Assembly: GCA_964423645.1 (NCBI GenBank)
Contig: CAYRFE010000013.1
Coordinates: forward strand, 31,138 to 95,137
Source of the DNA: CAYRFE01 sp964423645 [NCBI: uncultured bacterium]
GTDB lineage: Bacteria; Macinerneyibacteriota; Macinerneyibacteria; Macinerneyibacteriales
DNA: 64,000 nucleotides
Direction of reading: 5' to 3'
Below the pieces are notes generated by a model. The model saw only the letters and a list, made by a program, of their open reading frames with translations, did no database searches and was not told the DNA's origin. This document shows positions 60,000 through 64,000 of the stretch, piece by piece. Every line of letters begins with the position of its first letter. Positions within the stretch are counted from its first letter, which is position 1. Both the position numbers and the translations under genes were made by a program.

Positions 60000-61259
60000 T
60001 TACCACTCCACGGGCTGACGTTTGGCAGGCATGGTCATACATCGTACGCCGCCACCGCCACGTGCGAGTTCAGCACCGTCGATACCGATAACCACCCGTG
60101 AATAATCATCAATTCTTTTTTTACCGGAAAGGACATCCCGCGCATGGCATACTTCGAATCCGACCCTTGATAATTCTTCAAGCGTTCGTGAGTTACAGTC
60201 ATAACCGATGATTTTCCCGGGAGCAAAAGCAAAAAAGTTAGTCCCCGAAAGCCATTGCTCACGTTCTTGATATAAAGGATTACTGCCTCCGCAAATGATC
60301 GGTATGAGATCAATACCGATAGTCTTTAACCCATCGATCAAGTTGTCCATTTCTTCATAGGTTTTCTTACCGTCGGGATAAATTGATATTTTCACTACCG
60401 GTAGGCCGGGACGTTCGAGAATATACGGACGGTGAACAACACACATGTCCTTATCAGCCATAGTAAACACCATGTCAAGGTGTATGGTCGCTCTTTCTTT
60501 CGGCAGTACAACGGCAAAGATGGTGTATGGTTCATGTATATCACGCGCAAGCGCATTGGTAATCCTGTCAATACTCTGCGGTGTTGTTCGTTCCGACACA
60601 CCGATTGCAAGACAATTTTCGCGTAATACCAATAGATCGCCGCCCTCTATGGTAACATCCGTAAGATTGCCTTCAAGCATTCCATCGAATATGAATCCGG
60701 TGGCCTTAAAATCAGCATGATATTTATAAATAAATTTCATGATCAATGCTTCCATCATACGTACACGAGTGGCCATTGATCCGGTCACCACTTTACTACC
60801 GACAACTATTGCACTGTCTCTCATAAAATACAGATTCGGTAACGGTGGCAAATCAAATATGATATCGGATAAAAAACTCGTTAATGAATTTTTTTTCTGT
60901 CGAACGCCTTCAATTATCGCAGTTGCACACTCTTCCGGAGTCCACATTTCGAATTCATCCCGTCGTGATTTGACATCCGGAAATAACGCGCAAACTGTTT
61001 TGATAAATTCTGTTTTCACTGCATTGTTTTTTAAAATATCAATAAATAGATCTTTAACTTCATATGTTTGAGTAATCATACTTAATATTTGGCGCAGTTC
61101 TTTATGATCTTCAGCAATAACAGGGAGAGGAATAATATCATTATATAAAACTTGTTCGGCTGATTTAGGAGTCATTTGTTCGATTTCATAACCCGGCGAA
61201 TGTAATATTACTTTTTCTAAAACACCAATTTCCGAAGTGACCGATATACGTGAAACCAT
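60000..61259 (-). CDS. arcA: Arginine deiminase
   Basis: The 419-residue protein has the guanidino-modifying enzyme fold. GVLEKVILHSPGYEIEQMTP is at the N-terminus, PNLYFMRDSAIVVGSKVV and EGGDLLVLRENCLAIGVSER carry active-site Asp/Glu, and the Cys407 nucleophile is in GGGGVRCMTMP near the C-terminus. It hydrolyses arginine to citrulline and ammonia. The family's PNLYFTRDP reads PNLYFMRDS here. arcB, arcC and an arginine/ornithine antiporter are not adjacent. AAGGAG precedes the ATG. It sits between a GGDEF gene and a peptidase. Confidence 0.96.
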   Translation of the reverse strand: MVSRISVTSEIGVLEKVILHSPGYEIEQMTPKSAEQVLYNDIIPLPVIAEDHKELRQILSMITQTYEVKDLFIDILKNNAVKTEFIKTVCALFPDVKSRRDEFEMWTPEECATAIIEGVRQKKNSLTSFLSDIIFDLPPLPNLYFMRDSAIVVGSKVVTGSMATRVRMMEALIMKFIYKYHADFKATGFIFDGMLEGNLTDVTIEGGDLLVLRENCLAIGVSERTTPQSIDRITNALARDIHEPYTIFAVVLPKERATIHLDMVFTMADKDMCVVHRPYILERPGLPVVKISIYPDGKKTYEEMDNLIDGLKTIGIDLIPIICGGSNPLYQEREQWLSGTNFFAFAPGKIIGYDCNSRTLEELSRVGFEVCHARDVLSGKKRIDDYSRVVIGIDGAELARGGGGVRCMTMPAKRQPVEW

Positions 61260-61272
61260 ATCATTACTCCTT

Positions 61273-62934
61273 CTAATTTTCTATTTGTTGAGCCTCGGCA
61301 AATATTGTTGTTTTATTGCGTCCTGTTTGTTTTGATTGATACAGTGCGACATCAGCGAATTTCAATAATTCAAGAATATTCTCACTATCCGCAGGATATA
61401 ATGCAACGCCGATACTCACGGTAACGTTAATTATTTTTGCACTATGCTCATATGATGAAGCGGCAATTGTCATACGTAATCTTTCTGCGAATGCATACGC
61501 ATTATCACGTGTCACTGAATGTAAAAATATAACAAATTCTTCTCCACCGTATCGTCCGAGATAATCAGACTCACGAACAGATTGACGCATAATTTCCGAT
61601 GTTTTTTTTAACACAAAATCACCAGCCGCATGACCGTACGTATCGTTACATTTTTTAAAATAATCGACATCAAGCATCAATATCGCACATGATCCCGAAT
61701 ACCGTTTGTAGCGCAAGTATTCCTCTTCCGCTTTTTCCATAAACGCGCGCCTATTCAAAATACCGGTAAGCCCGTCATACCGAGCATGAAATTCCTGCTC
61801 TTTTACATATTCGATTTTATCTAACACCGCCGAAAGCATTTTTACAAAAATATCAAGCAAAACCATATCTGCTTGGGAAAATTCCTCATCTCTATATCGA
61901 ATAATATCTACAACGCCTATAATATTATCCTTAAAATATAACGGTAATGCCATAAAATGCTTTTCGCGAATACCGGAATGCACTTTTTTAAATGCATCAG
62001 GACCAATAATGACGGATTTTTTGAGATCTAAGACTCGTGCATTTGAAGCAGTGATAACATCTTGCGCCGGAGAGTCTTGTGATATCAATGAAGTTGCAGG
62101 ATAAAGAATACTGCGAAGCGCAGACTTCGTGGTGTTGAGAAGTAAAATATCCAATCGGTCATATTCAACATGTAGCTTCAGTAGCGCAGTTGATGTTTCA
62201 ATTATATGCTCTTCGGTCGAAGCGGTGATAAATATTTCCAAAATACCTCGAAACAATTCTTTTATCTTACGTTCATGCTGCCATATAGTGGTGAAATAAT
62301 TTCGCATCAGAACCGAGTAAAGCACATTATAGAATAATCGTCCCGTATTTGTATCAAGAGACTCATTTGTATCAAATACATGAAAATAGAATTTATTATC
62401 GTCCAATTTATATGAAAATACTGAAAGCGTGGTAAAATTGCGTTCCCCAAATAGCATATCGGCAAGCAGTGATGTCTTTTTTTCAAATATTTTTTGTTTG
62501 ATACAGACCGACAAATCCTTTATATCGTCGAATTTCCCGATAAAAGTATCAGAGGTGTCCCCTGTCGAATACACTTTCCCTTCATTTGCATATAAAATCA
62601 CCATTTTAAGAATGGGAAAATGTTTTGAATAATTATTTATGAGGAACCGATTCAATGCTTTATTTGTGGTCATTTGAGCAATATTTGAAAGAAACTCATC
62701 AAAATTGGTCTGTTTCATTTCTGATCGTTGTATAGTATTGAGCATTTTTCGAAGCGAATCAACATGAAATTCCGAATGATATCGTGTATATAAAATAATT
62801 CCGATACACGACAACAACAACAATCCGCCCAACAAGCAGAAAATTACTGATCCTATAATTACTCCGAGAACTAAAACAAAAAAACCTGCCGCAGCCGTAA
62901 CCAACTCGGCAGGTGATACGATCTTATATTTCAT
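61273..62934 (-). CDS. Membrane GGDEF diguanylate cyclase with GAF-like sensor
   Basis: The 553-residue protein has two N-terminal membrane segments (about 10-48), a middle sensor region, and a GAF-like domain (about 230-375, with ALPLYFKDNIIGVVDII). The C-terminal GGDEF domain has GGEEF intact at 463-467. The inhibitory I-site RESD (454-457) lies exactly five residues before it. It should make c-di-GMP from GTP and be product-inhibited. The gene starts 5 bp after the M23 peptidase gene and precedes arcA by 13 bp. The signal sensed is unknown. Confidence 0.92.
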   Translation of the reverse strand: MKYKIVSPAELVTAAAGFFVLVLGVIIGSVIFCLLGGLLLLSCIGIILYTRYHSEFHVDSLRKMLNTIQRSEMKQTNFDEFLSNIAQMTTNKALNRFLINNYSKHFPILKMVILYANEGKVYSTGDTSDTFIGKFDDIKDLSVCIKQKIFEKKTSLLADMLFGERNFTTLSVFSYKLDDNKFYFHVFDTNESLDTNTGRLFYNVLYSVLMRNYFTTIWQHERKIKELFRGILEIFITASTEEHIIETSTALLKLHVEYDRLDILLLNTTKSALRSILYPATSLISQDSPAQDVITASNARVLDLKKSVIIGPDAFKKVHSGIREKHFMALPLYFKDNIIGVVDIIRYRDEEFSQADMVLLDIFVKMLSAVLDKIEYVKEQEFHARYDGLTGILNRRAFMEKAEEEYLRYKRYSGSCAILMLDVDYFKKCNDTYGHAAGDFVLKKTSEIMRQSVRESDYLGRYGGEEFVIFLHSVTRDNAYAFAERLRMTIAASSYEHSAKIINVTVSIGVALYPADSENILELLKFADVALYQSKQTGRNKTTIFAEAQQIEN

Positions 62935-62939
62935 GAAAA

Positions 62940-63875
62940 CTAATCTTTCTTAGAAAGAATCCATTCCAAAGGATCAACCGGCGTGCCAAATATTCGAACT
63001 TCATAATGCAAATGTGAACCGACAGACCATCCGGTACTGCCAACTCTACCAATTATTTCACCCTTTTTAACTTGTTGTCCGACTGAAACATTGAGAGAGT
63101 CCATGTGACCGTAACGAGTTTGTATACCGTATGAATGCTCAATATCGATCGTTTTTCCGTAACCGTTACGCCATCCGGCAAACGAAACAACTCCGTTACC
63201 GGGAGCCAATATCTCAGCGCCGGTACTTTGTGCAATATCAATGCCTGTATGATTTTCCACAGTAAAGGTAAGCGGTGAAATCCGTCGTCCGAATCCACAC
63301 GTAATCCAACCGTATACCGGCCAATTTGTAGGAACATTGTCCCAGTTCTGCTCTTTTAATTTTGCATTGTCAGAAATCTTTTCAAGTTGTTCGCGAGCAA
63401 GCTGTAACCGTTTCTCGGTCGTAGATAATGAAACACTGATATTTTCGATTTCACTCTTTAAAACGGGATCCAGTTGGAAAGTCTCTACATCTTCAGGATT
63501 CATCGGCGGGATACCGCCAACTCCCATTTCCTTTATGACCGAACTCATCGGAGGAAGATTATTGACCACCAATAAATTGTCAACCGAATCAAGGATACTC
63601 ATAATAGCGGTCTCGCTTGCATTAGAAGCATTTTTAAGATTATCAACTCTATTGCGCAAAACCTCGTTCTCAGCTTTCAACGCCTCGTAGTTTTGTTTTT
63701 GAACATATTGATTACGGTAATCGATAAATACAAATGCAAGAGCAACCATTATCGCGACCACCACGATAAGCGCAAGATAGAAATAACCATAACTGATACG
63801 CTTGGTCTTCATCCCCGTTTCTTCGTGGGGTATAAACATAAATGTAATATACTTTTCGAATGTTTTTTTAAACAT
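62940..63875 (-). CDS. M23 (LytM-type) envelope peptidase with coiled coil
   Basis: The 311-residue protein has a short cytoplasmic start, one membrane span (about 30-50, YFYLALIVVVAIMVALAFVF) and a coiled coil (about 55-100 and 140-175). An M23 domain follows with HTGIDIAQSTGAEILAP and the zinc motif HLHYEVRIFG near the C-terminus. All zinc ligands (H-x3-D, HxH) appear present, so it is probably active on peptidoglycan rather than an EnvC-like activator. It heads the long minus-strand run. The promoter lies so close that the leader is only about 11 nt, and no strong ribosome binding site is seen. Confidence 0.92.
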   Translation of the reverse strand: MFKKTFEKYITFMFIPHEETGMKTKRISYGYFYLALIVVVAIMVALAFVFIDYRNQYVQKQNYEALKAENEVLRNRVDNLKNASNASETAIMSILDSVDNLLVVNNLPPMSSVIKEMGVGGIPPMNPEDVETFQLDPVLKSEIENISVSLSTTEKRLQLAREQLEKISDNAKLKEQNWDNVPTNWPVYGWITCGFGRRISPLTFTVENHTGIDIAQSTGAEILAPGNGVVSFAGWRNGYGKTIDIEHSYGIQTRYGHMDSLNVSVGQQVKKGEIIGRVGSTGWSVGSHLHYEVRIFGTPVDPLEWILSKKD

Positions 63876-63892
63876 ATTATACCGTCACCGTT

Positions 63893-63921
63893 ATTGTAAG
63901 TCCGCTCATCACGTCTGTCAA
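63893..63921 (-). promoter_or_regulatory. Promoter of the M23 peptidase-led operon
   Basis: On the minus strand TTGACA (63916-63921), a 17-nt spacer and TACAAT (63893-63898). Confidence 0.85.
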
Positions 63922-63955
63922 GCCTTTTTGCAATTTTTTTTTATAAATTGTAGCT

Positions 63956-63999
63956 CGCAAGGGAAAATGTCTCGCTAAATCGCAAGCGAAAATGTCCCG
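63956..63999. repeat. Two 19-bp direct repeats at the window edge
   Basis: CGCAAGGGAAAATGTCTCG (63956-63974) and CGCAAGCGAAAATGTCCCG (63981-63999) differ at two positions and have a 25-nt period. They continue toward the edge. Repeated 'GACATTTTC-CTTGCG' sites on the other strand resemble the ends of some transposable elements, which cannot be tested here. Confidence 0.6.
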
Positions 64000-64000
64000 A

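Noticed and set aside
1-64000. tRNA, rRNA or other structured RNA genes
   Set aside because: I read the intergenic regions on both strands and saw no cloverleaf, CCA end or rRNA-like sequence.

Overview
This window is about 40% GC and looks like chromosome from an anaerobic, probably fermentative Gram-negative-type bacterium. Envelope genes (ExbD/TonB, an outer-membrane barrel, RlpA, M23 peptidase, a lipoprotein macroglobulin) point to two membranes. Phosphate butyryltransferase, arginine deiminase, asparaginase, an M18 aminopeptidase and 2-amino-3-ketobutyrate CoA ligase suggest amino-acid or peptide fermentation. A PUR-alpha-type small protein, WG repeats, TPR secretory proteins, a class III nucleotide cyclase and a GGDEF protein would fit a spirochaete or a related candidate phylum, but nothing here (no rRNA, no tRNA) settles the taxonomy. 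Nearly all genes lie on the minus strand in long, tightly spaced operons. Many starts are coupled by ATGA or TGATG overlaps.

Layout. 1-3703 (+): the end of an ABC ATPase, then an ABC-2 permease fused to an M1 aminopeptidase. 3698-12558: an 8.5 kb segment bounded by near-identical 204-bp inverted repeats, carrying a secreted ankyrin-repeat/metallo-beta-lactamase fusion (-) and an alpha-2-macroglobulin-like lipoprotein (+). 12579-14108: a GNAT gene, a small membrane protein and repeat debris. 14109-19143 (-): strong promoter, frameshifted small ORF, RIO-type kinase, a 6-codon leader ORF, and a heterodimeric ABC exporter. 19211-20000: duplicated repeat array, followed by an AT-rich WG-repeat gene, mutS2 and gcvT. 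25254-34864 (-): one compact operon of KtrB, KtrA, asparaginase, a hypothetical gene, RlpA, an ABC-F protein, an EIIA-CBS protein and two paralogous ArsB/NhaD permeases. 34889-38518 (-): a four-gene membrane module of unknown function with its own promoter and terminator. 38584-39538: TonB and ExbD. 39699-46208 (-): M18 aminopeptidase, Ptb, two TPR proteins and Kbl between a promoter and a terminator. 46647-47455 (+): deoC. 47520-63921 (-): a long run from an M23 peptidase through GGDEF, ArcA, M28 peptidase, AhpD-GAF fusion, ThpR, cyclase, PfkB-like protein, MtnA, RsmE, MtaB, PUR protein, YqeY, barrel protein, MobB-like protein and a DUF45 metallopeptidase to a small membrane protein.

Intergenic regions hold a dispersed two-hairpin repeat family (core GGGGACTTCGTCCCC) in intact and decayed copies. 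Several sigma-70-type promoters are very close to consensus. The least explained items are the four-gene membrane module at 34921-38456, the inverted-repeat-bounded segment, and the two short ORFs with strong ribosome binding sites near the RIO kinase and ABC exporter, which ordinary gene calling would miss.
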